The notes beneath the pieces were generated by a model. That model did no database searches, was not told the DNA's origin, and saw nothing but the letters and a program-made list of their open reading frames with translations. DNA of 64,000 bases from NCBI GenBank assembly GCA_963665045.2, contig CAXXJQ010000006.1, positions 434,001-498,000 on the forward strand, in the 5' to 3' direction. The translations under genes were made by a program, and so were the position numbers. Position 1 is the stretch's first letter; each line of letters starts with the position of its first letter. Below, in pieces: positions 28,457-37,205 of this stretch. The stretch is from JAFGRU01 sp016934985. Lineage in GTDB: Bacteria > Desulfobacterota > Desulfuromonadia > Desulfuromonadales > JAAYDE01.

Positions 28457-29057
28457 AATCGTTCAAGCCATTGATGCTGTTTTCACAGAAGGGAAAATAT
28501 CCATTAGACTATACCCTGTTGCCAGAGCATCAAACACCGTGAAAACCGGAAAAGCTGATTTTTGCCTGCCTGCCATACCTCACCCATATATACCATTGGA
28601 TAATCAGCCTGTATCTTTTGCCTCCGAACCGATTACCAAGGTCTCCTTTGTTCTTTACACCCGGGCAGACCAACCACCGCTCCCCCTGGAGCGACTGGGT
28701 CAGTATCGCATCGATGTTATTCGCGGTACTGATATTTTCCCTTTTCACGTCTGGGGCGTCAATGATACCGAACAGGGCATCTTAAAAGTGCTGGCCGGAA
28801 GATCCGATGGGTTCATTTCGGAGCAAGACGCCGCAGACGATTACATCCGAAAAAACCAACTCAAAAATATTCGAAGAACCCTGTATCATAAATTGAATTC
28901 GTCAGTCCTCATTCCCAAAGGGCCAAAAGGGAAGGAAATCGACCGCATTATTTCGAGCGCATTGCGCAAACTGAAAGCAAGCGGGGAACTCCAAAAGATC
29001 ACCGATAAGATTCACCGTCCTTATTCTGACTGGCAGCCATATAAGAGGAACTGGTAA
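28299..29057 (+). CDS. Periplasmic substrate-binding protein, SBP_bac_3-like (paralogue 1)
   Basis: A 252-residue exported protein with signal peptide MTKKMIILMLSAVLFFSA...AMA and a mature domain like the amino-acid-type extracellular solute-binding proteins: GGFVEIVQAIDAVF, RLYPVARASNTVKTGKADF, then LAGRSDGFISEQDAADDYI and a C-terminal LRKLKASGELQKITDKIHRP. The pattern is that of short stand-alone binding proteins, here with no permease or ATPase gene beside it, so it may feed a distant transporter or a sensor. It shares its first 53 codons with the 31205 gene. A GAGAAT site precedes the ATG. Ligand unknown. Confidence 0.82.
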   Translation: MTKKMIILMLSAVLFFSAFRPDAMARDLIASVGIIPPHAEKGEDGQPQGGFVEIVQAIDAVFTEGKISIRLYPVARASNTVKTGKADFCLPAIPHPYIPLDNQPVSFASEPITKVSFVLYTRADQPPLPLERLGQYRIDVIRGTDIFPFHVWGVNDTEQGILKVLAGRSDGFISEQDAADDYIRKNQLKNIRRTLYHKLNSSVLIPKGPKGKEIDRIISSALRKLKASGELQKITDKIHRPYSDWQPYKRNW

Positions 29058-29130
29058 AGCTGAAGCCAGAAGCTGCCCTGTAATCAAAAGTTAAAAATCG
29101 TCACCCAACAAATCAATTTTTATGAAAGTA

Positions 29131-29163
29131 AAAAAGGGACCGAATTAAATTCCGTCCCTTTTC
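29131..29163. terminator. Bidirectional terminator between the binding protein and katA
   Basis: AAAAGGGAC (29132-29140) pairs with GTCCCTTTT (29154-29162), with an inner GAATT / AATTC pair. A- and T-rich flanks serve both converging genes. Confidence 0.85.
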
Positions 29164-29199
29164 ACCTGAAAGTACATTTTATTGCAAGCTCATAGCGCA

Positions 29200-30654
29200 T
29201 CAGCCGCCTTTCACACCCTTGGCGATGCGGTCACCAATTTCCTTGTCAATGTTGCGCCAGTATTCCAGAACCCGCTCCAGAACCGGCTCGGACACGCCGC
29301 CTTTCAGGCTGCCAACGACATTGGATACCAGCCGGTCACGCTGGGCATCGTTCATGACCTGGCGCACAAGGGTGCCGGGCTGACCAAAGTCATCGTCATC
29401 CTTGCGCAGGGTATAAGCCGCACGAACGAAATCACCGCTGGAACTCCAGATGGCCTGCTCGGGATAACGCCCCGGGTCGGCTTTGGGGCCGCCCTTGGAG
29501 TTCGGCGCGTACACCGGGTCGGAGACGTTGTCGATCCGCATCGCACCGCCCTTGCTGTAGCCGGTAACCGGGCACCTGGGCCTGTTGACCGGGATCTGCT
29601 TGTAGTTGACACCCAGACGCGCCCGGTGGGCGTCGGCGTAGGAAACCAGGCGGGCGAGCAGCATTTTGTCGGGGCTCGGACCGATCCCGGGCACAAGGTT
29701 GTTCGGCTCAAACGCCGCCTGCTCAATCTCGGTGTGAAAATCACTCGGATTACGGTTCAGGGTGAGCCGACCCACTTCGTGCAGCGGATAGTCGCCGTGG
29801 GGCCAGACCTTTGTCAGGTCAAACGGGTTGAAGCGGTAGGTCTCGGCCTCGGCAAAAGGCATGATCTGGACTTTCAGGGTCCAGCTTGGGCATTCACCCC
29901 GCTTGATCGCATCAAACAGATCACGGCGGTGGTAATCAGCATCCACGCCGGCAATGCGGTCAGCTTCCTCCTGGGTAAGAAAATCGATGCCCTGGTCGGT
30001 CTTGAAATGATACTTGACCCAGAAGCGCTCGCCCTTGGAGTTGACCCACATGTAGGTGTGGCTCGTATAGCCGTTCATGTGCCGGTAGCTCTTGGGGACT
30101 CCGCGATCGCTCATGAGAATGGTGACCTGATGGGCAGATTCAGGCGACAGGGTCCAGAAGTCCCATTGCATATCGGCGTCCCGCAATCCACTGTCAGCCC
30201 GACGCTTCTGCGAATGAATGAAGTGCTGAAACTTCATCGGGTCACGGATGAAGAACACCGGTGTGTTGTTCCCGACCATGTCGTAATTGCCCTCAGTGGT
30301 GTAGAACTTGAGGGCAAAACCGCGCACGTCCCGCCAGGTATCGGGACTGCCGCTTTCACCGGCCACCGTGGAAAACCGGGCCAGTACGTCGGTCTTCGTT
30401 CCCGACTGGAACAGGGCCGCCTTGGTATAGGCACTGACGTCCCGGGTCACCTCGAAATGGCCGAAGGCCCCCGAACCCTTGGCATGCGGCTGACGGTCCG
30501 GAATCATCTCACGGTTAAAGTTGGCCATCTGTTCCATCAGGTAGTGGTCCTGAAGCAGGATTGGGCCGTCGGGTCCAACCGTAAGGGAAAACTCATCACT
30601 GGCTACCGGAATGCCCGCATCATTGGTTGTCGGTTTGGATTCGTTATCGCTCAT
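29200..30654 (-). CDS. katA: Monofunctional haem catalase
   Basis: This 484-residue small-subunit (clade 3) catalase breaks down hydrogen peroxide. The catalytic His57 is in RQPHAKGSGAFGHFEVT, the catalytic Asn near 128 in YDMVGNNTPVFFIRD, and the proximal haem ligand Tyr in RLVSYADAHRARLG. The length matches the clade. AAGGAGG lies before ATG 30654. It is flanked by the two binding-protein paralogues but faces the opposite way, so it is a separate transcription unit. No PerR or OxyR site could be assigned confidently upstream. Confidence 0.97.
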   Translation of the reverse strand: MSDNESKPTTNDAGIPVASDEFSLTVGPDGPILLQDHYLMEQMANFNREMIPDRQPHAKGSGAFGHFEVTRDVSAYTKAALFQSGTKTDVLARFSTVAGESGSPDTWRDVRGFALKFYTTEGNYDMVGNNTPVFFIRDPMKFQHFIHSQKRRADSGLRDADMQWDFWTLSPESAHQVTILMSDRGVPKSYRHMNGYTSHTYMWVNSKGERFWVKYHFKTDQGIDFLTQEEADRIAGVDADYHRRDLFDAIKRGECPSWTLKVQIMPFAEAETYRFNPFDLTKVWPHGDYPLHEVGRLTLNRNPSDFHTEIEQAAFEPNNLVPGIGPSPDKMLLARLVSYADAHRARLGVNYKQIPVNRPRCPVTGYSKGGAMRIDNVSDPVYAPNSKGGPKADPGRYPEQAIWSSSGDFVRAAYTLRKDDDDFGQPGTLVRQVMNDAQRDRLVSNVVGSLKGGVSEPVLERVLEYWRNIDKEIGDRIAKGVKGG

Positions 30655-31080
30655 TCCCGTCCTCCTTGTCGTTTTGTCTCGTTTGTCGTCCCAAGTGAAA
30701 CAGCTTACTCGACTAATGCTTTGGGCTTCCCAACCACAATTTCAAGTCATCAATATACGTACGTCATCCGGAAACCGGCCTTAACAGTCTGATTTATGAA
30801 AAATCCCATTTAAGTAGTTTATTTCGGATAAATCATCGGTCAAGGTGATCTTAATAATAAATTTTGGTTAACACACTTACGAATTCGGGAAAATTTTTTG
30901 TTCTGATAAGGTTTAAAGAACAAAATGACATTGCTGGTTTGATTCCGGTCCGGGACATGGAGAGTTCATCAACCAACCTTTGTATTGTGGAGCCCCCTTT
31001 ACTTTTGATATTTCAGGTCAGTCCTGGCTCAGGGGGCATGGGTTGAAGACAGATTTTGCGACGAAACCCAATTCGGCTTC
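30655..31080. other. Intergenic stretch upstream of katA with a 9-bp inverted repeat
   Basis: About 425 bases without a credible gene. It contains a perfect inverted repeat TTTTGTTCT (30897-30905) / AGAACAAAA (30917-30925) with 11 bases between the arms. This could be an operator for katA (about 245 bases from its start) or a leftover terminator. The rest is AT-rich and undistinguished. Confidence 0.45.
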
Positions 31081-31137
31081 CAAGTTGTTGAAAATACAAG
31101 GACCAAGTCTGTCTTTTCAACTCAACTCTGTTATAAT
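31081..31137 (+). promoter_or_regulatory. Promoter region with inverted repeat, upstream of the second binding-protein gene
   Basis: A second copy of CAAGTTGTTGAAAATACAAG starts at 31081. GTTGAAAA (31087-31094) and TTTTCAAC (31114-31121) form the same palindrome as at 28177-28210, and a TATAAT is at 31132-31137. The homology continues weakly through the leader to the ATG, so promoter and gene start were duplicated together. Confidence 0.5.
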
Positions 31138-31201
31138 AGTAGATAACATCCTTCTTTTTTCCAGTCTCAAAAATACCGGAATAACCCCAGCGAAGAGGAT
31201 T

Positions 31202-31362
31202 AGCATGACAAAAAAGATGATAATACTAATGCTCTCTGCTGTCCTGTTTTTCTCCGCATTTCGGCCAGACGCAATGGCCAGGGACCTGATCGCCAGCGTG
31301 GGAATCATTCCGCCTCATGCCGAAAAAGGAGAGGATGGCCAGCCCCAAGGTGGATTCGTTGA
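31202..31362 (+). repeat. 161-bp segment identical to 28296-28456
   Basis: Second copy of the identical signal-peptide and N-terminal coding segment. Identity stops at the third base of codon 53 and the sequences then differ at many positions. Confidence 0.85.
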
Positions 31363-31966
31363 GGTCGTCAAAGCCATAGACAGGGTTTATACGGACGGGC
31401 ATATTTCCATCAGGCTGTTTCCCATTGCCCGCGCCATTAGCAATGTCGTAAATAAACATTCGGATTTTTTTATCCCCTACATCCCCAATCCGAAGGTTCG
31501 GGTGGAAACCCTGCCTTTCGCCTTTACCTCCGAAGCGATAGTCAAGGTATCTTTCGTACTCTATTCCCGAGCCGACAGACCGGCACTGCCAATGAACAAG
31601 CTGGGGGATTATAAAGTCGAAACCTTGCGAGGTGCCGCCCCGCACTTCTCGTTCCCTATTGGTGAAATCGACAGCTTCCGTCAAGGAATCCAAAAAGTAG
31701 TGGCAGGAAGAACGGACGGTTTCATTGCCGAACAGGATGCGACCGACAAAATCATCCGTGAAAATAAAATCAAAAATATCCGCAGAACTCTTTATGCCAC
31801 ATGGGATTCTTCCATAGTCATCCCTAAAGGCCCTGAAGGCCGGGAAATAGACCGCATTGTTTCGGACGCATTGCTCGAATTGAAAAGGACGGGGGAACTC
31901 CGGAAAATCACAGATAAGATTCATCGCCCCTTTTCGGATTGGCAACCTTATGAGATGAATTGGTAA
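31205..31966 (+). CDS. Periplasmic substrate-binding protein, SBP_bac_3-like (paralogue 2)
   Basis: A 253-residue paralogue of the 28299 gene, with the same signal peptide and first 53 residues, and a diverged body: VYTDGHISIRLFPIARAISN, LPFAFTSEAIVKVSFVLYSR, and the conserved end RTGELRKITDKIHRPFSDWQ. The start is ATG 31205 with GAGGATTAGC before it; an upstream in-frame extension would translate the promoter and is rejected. The diverged parts include the segment corresponding to the ligand pocket, so the two proteins may bind different ligands. No transporter genes are adjacent. Confidence 0.82.
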   Translation: MTKKMIILMLSAVLFFSAFRPDAMARDLIASVGIIPPHAEKGEDGQPQGGFVEVVKAIDRVYTDGHISIRLFPIARAISNVVNKHSDFFIPYIPNPKVRVETLPFAFTSEAIVKVSFVLYSRADRPALPMNKLGDYKVETLRGAAPHFSFPIGEIDSFRQGIQKVVAGRTDGFIAEQDATDKIIRENKIKNIRRTLYATWDSSIVIPKGPEGREIDRIVSDALLELKRTGELRKITDKIHRPFSDWQPYEMNW

Positions 31967-32245
31967 GAAACTTCAGGCTCAGTTAGACTCTTCCACCCTA
32001 CTAGAAAAATTTGGGCATCCCCGAATGGCCCTTATCTGCTCCAAAAATCCATTAGCCCCCTTTTCGAACAGCACCATAGTCCCTCCCCCCTGAGTCCACA
32101 CCCCCTAGGCATGAAGGAGAAAATAAAGGCAAGGGAATGCAGGTCTGATTTTCACGGTTTTTGGACTCAGGATTGCATTGGAATATCTTAATTAACTTTG
32201 GAATGAATGTCGTTGCCAACTATTTCTGTTGCAGGGGGGAGTATT
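31967..32245. other. Intergenic stretch before the beta-propeller gene
   Basis: About 280 bases with no gene and no clear terminator for the binding-protein gene. The only identified element is a GGGGGGA ribosome-binding site at 32234-32240 for the next gene. Confidence 0.4.
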
Positions 32246-33703
32246 ATGAAAGCCAATTCTTGCCAAGTTCCGACGGTTTTTTTTCAAAAGCGGTTTTTGA
32301 TTTTCGTGCTGTTTTCCATGGCCTTGTGTCAGGCCGGTTGTGGCGGAGGCTCCGGCGGCTCCGAGGAGTCGCCGTCCGCAGCCAGTTATTATCTGAAGGC
32401 CTCCAATACCGACGCGGGTGACCTTTTCGGCCACGGGGTTGCGCTATCCGGCGACACCCTGGTGGTAGCGGCACAGAAAGAAAGCAGCGCTGCAACCGGC
32501 GTAAACGGTGACCAGAGCGATAACAGCGCCGGTGAAAGCGGCGCTGTTTATGTGTTTCGCAGGGGCAGCGGCGGCGTCTGGAGCCAGGAAGCCTACCTCA
32601 AAGCGTCCAATACGGATGCCGCCGACTGGTTCGGCTGGAGCGTCGCGGTCTACGGCGACACCCTTGTCGTGGGAGCCTACCGGGAAGACAGCAACGCCAC
32701 TGAAATCGACGGCGACCAGGGCAATAGCGACCCCGGTTACTATGGCGCCGCCTACGTGTTCATCCGGGATACTGGCGGCAACTGGAGCCAGCAGGCCTAT
32801 CTCAAGGCCTCGAATGCCGAAGCCATGGACCAGTTCGGCTACAGCGTTGCCATATGGGAGGACACCATTGTCGTGGGCGCCAGATATGAGTCTGGCGACG
32901 GCAGCAGCCAGGACAACAACGACGATAGTTCCAGCGGTGCCGCTTATGTGTTCGCCCGCGAAAACGGCAGCTGGAGCCAGCAGGCCTACCTCAAGGCCTC
33001 CAACACGGATAACGCCGATCTTTTCGGCACCAGTGTCGCTGTCTGCGAGGATACCATTGTCGTCGGAGCGATCTGGGAAGACGGCGACGGCAGCAGTGAA
33101 ACGAATAACGACGTCTCCTCTAGTGGCGCTGCCTATATTTTCACCCGGGAGAGCGGCCTCTGGAGCCAGGAAGCCTACCTTAAAGCAGCCGAGCCGGGGG
33201 CTGACGACAGATTCGGTTGGAGTGCCGCGATCTACGGCGATACGGTCGTCGTTGGTGCGCTCCGGGAAGACAGCAACGCCAGTGGCGTCAACGGCAACGA
33301 GAGCAATAACAGCGCGACCGAAAGCGGCGCCGCCTATGTCTTCACCAGAGATAACGGCCAATGGAGTCAGGAGGCCTACCTGAAAGCCTCGGATGCGGCT
33401 TCCTACAACTATTTCGGTGTCAGTGTCGCGGCCCATGACAACCGTATTGTCGTCGGGGCCTCGGGAAAAGATAATGACACCGGCAAGGCCTATTCGTTCG
33501 CCCGCGACAACGGCACCTGGCGTCAGGAAGACTGTTTTGAAGCAACCAACAAGGACAGCGGCGACCTTTTCGGCTTCAGTGTTGCCCTGTCCGAAGGCTG
33601 GATCGCCGTGGGCGCCAAGGAGGAGGACAGCAGCGCCACAGGGGTGGACGGCGACGCTACGGACAACAGCGCTGTCGACAGCGGCGCCGCTTATCTTTTC
33701 TGA
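32246..33703 (+). CDS. FG-GAP repeat lipoprotein, predicted seven-bladed beta-propeller
   Basis: A 485-residue exported protein. The N-terminus has a basic-hydrophobic signal peptide ending ALCQAGC, a plausible lipobox, followed by a Gly/Ser linker. The rest is seven repeats of about 50-65 residues, each reading roughly YLKASN-D--D-FG-SVA--GD-LVVGA, an acidic loop such as DGDQGN, then GAAYVF-R. This is the FG-GAP / integrin-alpha pattern, whose Asp-rich loops bind calcium. Seven blades would close one propeller, probably on the cell surface as an adhesion or binding module. Start 32246 follows GGGGGGA. The 3' end overlaps the next gene, on the opposite strand, by 13 bases. Confidence 0.88.
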   Translation: MKANSCQVPTVFFQKRFLIFVLFSMALCQAGCGGGSGGSEESPSAASYYLKASNTDAGDLFGHGVALSGDTLVVAAQKESSAATGVNGDQSDNSAGESGAVYVFRRGSGGVWSQEAYLKASNTDAADWFGWSVAVYGDTLVVGAYREDSNATEIDGDQGNSDPGYYGAAYVFIRDTGGNWSQQAYLKASNAEAMDQFGYSVAIWEDTIVVGARYESGDGSSQDNNDDSSSGAAYVFARENGSWSQQAYLKASNTDNADLFGTSVAVCEDTIVVGAIWEDGDGSSETNNDVSSSGAAYIFTRESGLWSQEAYLKAAEPGADDRFGWSAAIYGDTVVVGALREDSNASGVNGNESNNSATESGAAYVFTRDNGQWSQEAYLKASDAASYNYFGVSVAAHDNRIVVGASGKDNDTGKAYSFARDNGTWRQEDCFEATNKDSGDLFGFSVALSEGWIAVGAKEEDSSATGVDGDATDNSAVDSGAAYLF

Positions 33704-34428
33704 GCCTTGGACGAGGCCTTGTCTGCTTCCATGATACGCAGAAATTCAGACGGGATGGGAGCCTCGAATCTGCCCCTCTCATGCGAGATGGGAAGTTCGA
33801 TTTCCAGACTCCGGGCATGAAGGGCGAGGCGGGAAAAACTATGGCGGGTCCTGACAACCTCCACAGCCCGTTTCGAGCCGTAACGGCTATCCCCCAGAAC
33901 GGGGTGTCCGGCAAGCTTTGCATGACGCCGGATCTGATGCTTGCGGCCGGTCACTAGGGTACAGGCGATGAGGGTGTAATGGGGGCTCTGGTCGAGTATT
34001 TGAACGCGGGTTGTGGAGGGGACTTTCCTGCCCCGGCCTGCGGGATTGTCGCGTCCCCCGGCCTCGGGGGCAAGAGGGCGGTCCCAAACCAGTTCCGCTC
34101 CAATGCTTTCCTCAAAGCAGCCATGCACGACCGCGACATATTCCTTGCTGATGCATCGTTCCTCGAACTGGCGGGAAAACCAGCGCACCGTTTCGGGATC
34201 AACCCCCAGCAGCATGACGCCGCTGGTTTCACGGTCGAGCCGGTGAACCGGGCTGATCGTGGCGCCCTTTTTGTAAGCCAGGCGCTGTGTCAGTTCCGGG
34301 TCGCCTTCAAGCCGGTCCCGCACCAGAGAAACCAGATCCCTGCCCGGCTCATTGTGAACGCTCACATCACAAGCTTTGTCCACCACCAGCCAGCCCGGCT
34401 CCGAGGCAATGATTTTCAATTCATCCAT
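33691..34428 (-). CDS. RluA-family pseudouridine synthase
   Basis: A 245-residue enzyme that isomerises uridine to pseudouridine in rRNA or tRNA. The catalytic-Asp motif HRLDRETSGVML is conserved. Other family blocks are WLVVDKACDVSVH near the start, VTGRKHQIRRHAKLAGHPVLGD (the R-Q/H-I-R-H element) and LALHARSLEI. There is no S4 domain, so it resembles the short members (TruC/RluA-like). It is 17 bases downstream of the histidine kinase gene and probably the last gene of that operon. The target nucleotide cannot be told from sequence. Confidence 0.92.
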   Translation of the reverse strand: MDELKIIASEPGWLVVDKACDVSVHNEPGRDLVSLVRDRLEGDPELTQRLAYKKGATISPVHRLDRETSGVMLLGVDPETVRWFSRQFEERCISKEYVAVVHGCFEESIGAELVWDRPLAPEAGGRDNPAGRGRKVPSTTRVQILDQSPHYTLIACTLVTGRKHQIRRHAKLAGHPVLGDSRYGSKRAVEVVRTRHSFSRLALHARSLEIELPISHERGRFEAPIPSEFLRIMEADKASSKAQKR

Positions 34429-34445
34429 TTAATTTTAAACTCACG

Positions 34446-35897
34446 TCACTCACAGATGGGACAAGACCGATCATGGTCGGGAGGAAGCTGCGGTAACCGA
34501 CGAGGGAAGAGTATCCTGAAGCAGGTCCCCTTGCCAACCTCGCTTTCGACCTGAATCTTGAGACCATGGGTTTCGGCAATCTTTTTGACAATGGCGAGGC
34601 CGATTCCCGTCGAGGTGCTGTTGTGCTTGAAGGCCTCCTCGGTATGATAGTACTCCTCGAAGATTTTTGGAATCTTTTCGGCTGCAATGCCGATCCCCTG
34701 GTCACGCACCTCGAGAAAAATCCGGCCGTTTGCCTCATCCTGGCCTCCGACAACGTGCACCTCGCCTTCTGAAAACGAGTAGGTGATGGCATTGGAAAGG
34801 AGGTTGTGAAGCAGGAGGTCGATCTGCAGCGGGACGCCCTTGATAGACAATTCGCCGACATCCAGATTGACGCGCACACGCCGCTTATCGGCCATCTGCT
34901 TCAAGTCGACGACAGCGGCCCGGATGCGCTCCCCGAGATCGATATCCACCGGCTCGATGGGCCGCCCGGCCGCCTTTTGCAGGTTGTAAAGCCTCAACAC
35001 ATCCAGAATCAGCTCACCCAAACCTTCCGCCTGCTTATCGACTTCCAGCAAACGTTTGCGGATATCCCCCGATACCGGCTCGACATAGCCCTCGGTAATC
35101 AGCATCATGATACTGCGCATGGCGTCCAATGGCGCCTTGAGCTGGTGAGTCATCTGCACGGCGTACTTGTCCCTGTCTTCCTGAAGGCGAAGTACCTTTT
35201 TCGCTGCCTGCACAACGCTGCGTTCGTGCTCCCGCAACCGTACCGACATGCGCGAGACGATATACCACAGCGCCAGCATTATTAAAGCATACCCGGCACT
35301 CATGGTCACAATCGACCAACCGGACATCTCCACACGAGCCTCCTGCTGCCAGGACAGCATCAAAGCCGCGGGCTCCACCCAACCGGAGAGTTCGACATAA
35401 ATGCAGAGGGTATATGAGGCCAGGGCCAGAAGCAGGACACCAAAGCTCGCCCACAGATCGAAGAAGATGCACGCCAGGGCGATGTGGAGAAAATAGAATG
35501 AGGGCGCAAAACTGAAAACGCCCACAAAATGGATCACGACGCCGATGCAGGCCATGTCGAGGATGATCTGCACCCACAGGTTGACCGGCAAGCTCAGCGA
35601 ACGCTGGGGCCGCCGCACGGCGAGGGCAACAAAGGAGTTGCCCAGCACCAGTACGGCGGCGATGGCGATCGGCCAGATTTTCCCGGGGATGACGCCCAGT
35701 GCCTGCAGTTGACTTTCGGCAAGGTGCGAAAGAAGGCCGAAGCTGAGAAGTGACAGAACCACAACCCAGCGCATGCGAATGAACCAGCGGGCTTTCTCAA
35801 GCAGTATGCCAAGGGGAAAAGTCCGTCGGGAGTCTGCTTTGTGGTCGGATGGAGAGGTTCCCCCCCATTCAGCGGGTTCGAGAGTATACAAACTCAT
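34446..35897 (-). CDS. Membrane-bound sensor histidine kinase
   Basis: A 483-residue protein with about six transmembrane helices (residues 40-235), an extended helix and coiled coil (about 235-265), then the kinase core. The phospho-acceptor His lies in QMTHQLKAPLDAMRS. The ATPase has LHNLLSNAITYSF (N box), VRDQGIGIA (G1), IFEEYY (F box) and TSTGIGLAIVKK (G2). The C-terminus carries CPIC just before the end. It follows a receiver-only response regulator by 83 bases, so the two are a likely pair. The signal is unknown. A multi-helix sensor without a large periplasmic loop suggests sensing in the membrane. Confidence 0.92.
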   Translation of the reverse strand: MSLYTLEPAEWGGTSPSDHKADSRRTFPLGILLEKARWFIRMRWVVVLSLLSFGLLSHLAESQLQALGVIPGKIWPIAIAAVLVLGNSFVALAVRRPQRSLSLPVNLWVQIILDMACIGVVIHFVGVFSFAPSFYFLHIALACIFFDLWASFGVLLLALASYTLCIYVELSGWVEPAALMLSWQQEARVEMSGWSIVTMSAGYALIMLALWYIVSRMSVRLREHERSVVQAAKKVLRLQEDRDKYAVQMTHQLKAPLDAMRSIMMLITEGYVEPVSGDIRKRLLEVDKQAEGLGELILDVLRLYNLQKAAGRPIEPVDIDLGERIRAAVVDLKQMADKRRVRVNLDVGELSIKGVPLQIDLLLHNLLSNAITYSFSEGEVHVVGGQDEANGRIFLEVRDQGIGIAAEKIPKIFEEYYHTEEAFKHNSTSTGIGLAIVKKIAETHGLKIQVESEVGKGTCFRILFPRRLPQLPPDHDRSCPICE

Positions 35898-35980
35898 ATG
35901 GGATCGTAGTCGGCACCGGTATCGCTCATGGGTTCAGGCACCGGACTTCGGGCAAGCGATACCGATTCAGACGGAAAGCC

Positions 35981-36340
35981 CTAATGGAGCATCTTTTTGA
36001 CGAGGGGCAGCAGGGTCTCCGGTTTTACAGGTTTCTGCAGAATCTGCCCGGTTTGCAGGCGACCGGCAAAGATCTGCTGCACTTCTTCCCCGAGAGAGGT
36101 TAAAAAGATACAGGGCAGACCGGGTTGGAGCTTTTGAATCTTTTCATTGACCTCGAGGCCGGAATCCATGCTCTCCATCATGATATCCAGGATCGCCAGA
36201 TCAGGCTTAACCTCGCTCAGGGCAGCGATTGCGGCTGCCGCCGTTTCGTAACTGACAACCTCGTGTCCTTCTTTTTCGAGGACCAGCTTCACGGACTCAC
36301 GAATTGCAGCATTGTCTTCAACGTGCATAATTTTGGACAT
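35981..36340 (-). CDS. Single-domain response regulator
   Basis: A 119-residue CheY-like receiver without an output domain. The acidic pair is in HVEDN, the phospho-acceptor is Asp52 in LAILDIMM, Thr81 is in IFLTS and Lys103 is in LQKPVKP. GGAGGG precedes ATG 36340. As the first gene of the regulator-kinase-pseudouridine synthase operon it probably receives phosphate from the adjacent kinase and acts by protein contact. Confidence 0.93.
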   Translation of the reverse strand: MSKIMHVEDNAAIRESVKLVLEKEGHEVVSYETAAAAIAALSEVKPDLAILDIMMESMDSGLEVNEKIQKLQPGLPCIFLTSLGEEVQQIFAGRLQTGQILQKPVKPETLLPLVKKMLH

Positions 36341-36733
36341 CGTACCCTCCTTTTCAAAATGGCGTTTTGCTGACTCAAACGACTCTTATTTAAATAAGTT
36401 ATCTTAAAAAAGCAGGTTGTCAAAAAAGCACGATATTTTTTAAAAAGTTCCTCCGGGCCCACCAGGGAGCCCTTTCAAACACCCGGCCTTTTTCCGCCTC
36501 GATCAAGATGACGTCACCGAATGCGTAGGGCAGATTGACTCACCGCAGGGGCCATTCGATAAACTTCCCCCTGAACTGCAAGGTAAGAAAAAAGGGATCT
36601 GGAGCCGGACGTCACTTTCGGTTTTGACGGTTGCAATGGTCTTCAAGGTTCTTCAAATAAGAACATGGAGGATACCCGACAAGGTTTTATTCCACCAGCA
36701 ATGACTCGGTTTCCGTTACGGGGTGCACACGAT
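36341..36733. other. Intergenic stretch upstream of the response regulator
   Basis: About 390 bases with no gene. The sequence next to 36340 is AT-rich and should hold the promoter of the two-component operon. Nothing else is recognised before the CARDB fragment. Confidence 0.4.
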
Positions 36734-36967
36734 CTAATTGCTCCGCTTCAACGCCCCGATGGTATTGACGGGCTCAAGGTGCGGTGCCTGACTGACGGTG
36801 AAATCCAGCGTGACCTGGTTGTTGTTTTCGTTGGATTCGGCGATCTGGTTGTCGATATCGACGGTGGCCGTACTCCGGTAGGTCAGGGCGCCTGCCATTT
36901 GAAGCGGGGATGACGGCAGGCTGATGCCGCCCGGACGATCTGCGTCAACAGGGTAAGGTTGGCAAAC
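36734..36967 (-). pseudogene. C-terminal fragment of a CARDB-like repeat protein
   Basis: The minus strand is open for 77 codons without a good start. It encodes SPLQMAGALTYRSTATVDID and then NQIAESNENNNQVTLDFTV before stopping at 36734. The D-x-x-N-x-I-x-E-S-N-E-x-N-N pattern is typical of CARDB and related cell-surface beta-sandwich repeats, where it ends the domain. The frame closes upstream at 36968-36970 in sequence with no relation to it. This is therefore the tail of a lost surface protein. Confidence 0.6.
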
Positions 36968-37205
36968 TTATGGTGCTCTCCTCTTCTGTTGGCAAAAGAT
37001 TCTGACCTGATACCATCTTGATGTCGAGGCGTGGGGAAAAGATTCAATAAATGTTTTTAATTTTTCCATGTTTCGTCATTCGGAGTTTTTTGCCCAGGGA
37101 AGAATGTCAGTCCTTAGTCATGAGTCAGGCGGAGAGTTGATCCCCGGCCCTTTTTCTTTCCTTTTTTTGATCACCTTGAAATCTTGCATGCTTGCGGCTC
37201 CCCGA

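Noticed and set aside
29182..30792. 536-codon plus-strand open frame opposite katA
   Set aside because: Antisense to an intact catalase gene and Gly/Val/His-rich with no recognisable motif.
30980..31204. Upstream extension of the second binding-protein gene
   Set aside because: It would translate the promoter and operator; the ATG at 31205 gives a correct signal peptide identical to the paralogue's.
36665..36913. 82-codon plus-strand frame
   Set aside because: The opposite strand encodes a recognisable CARDB fragment, so this frame is its shadow.
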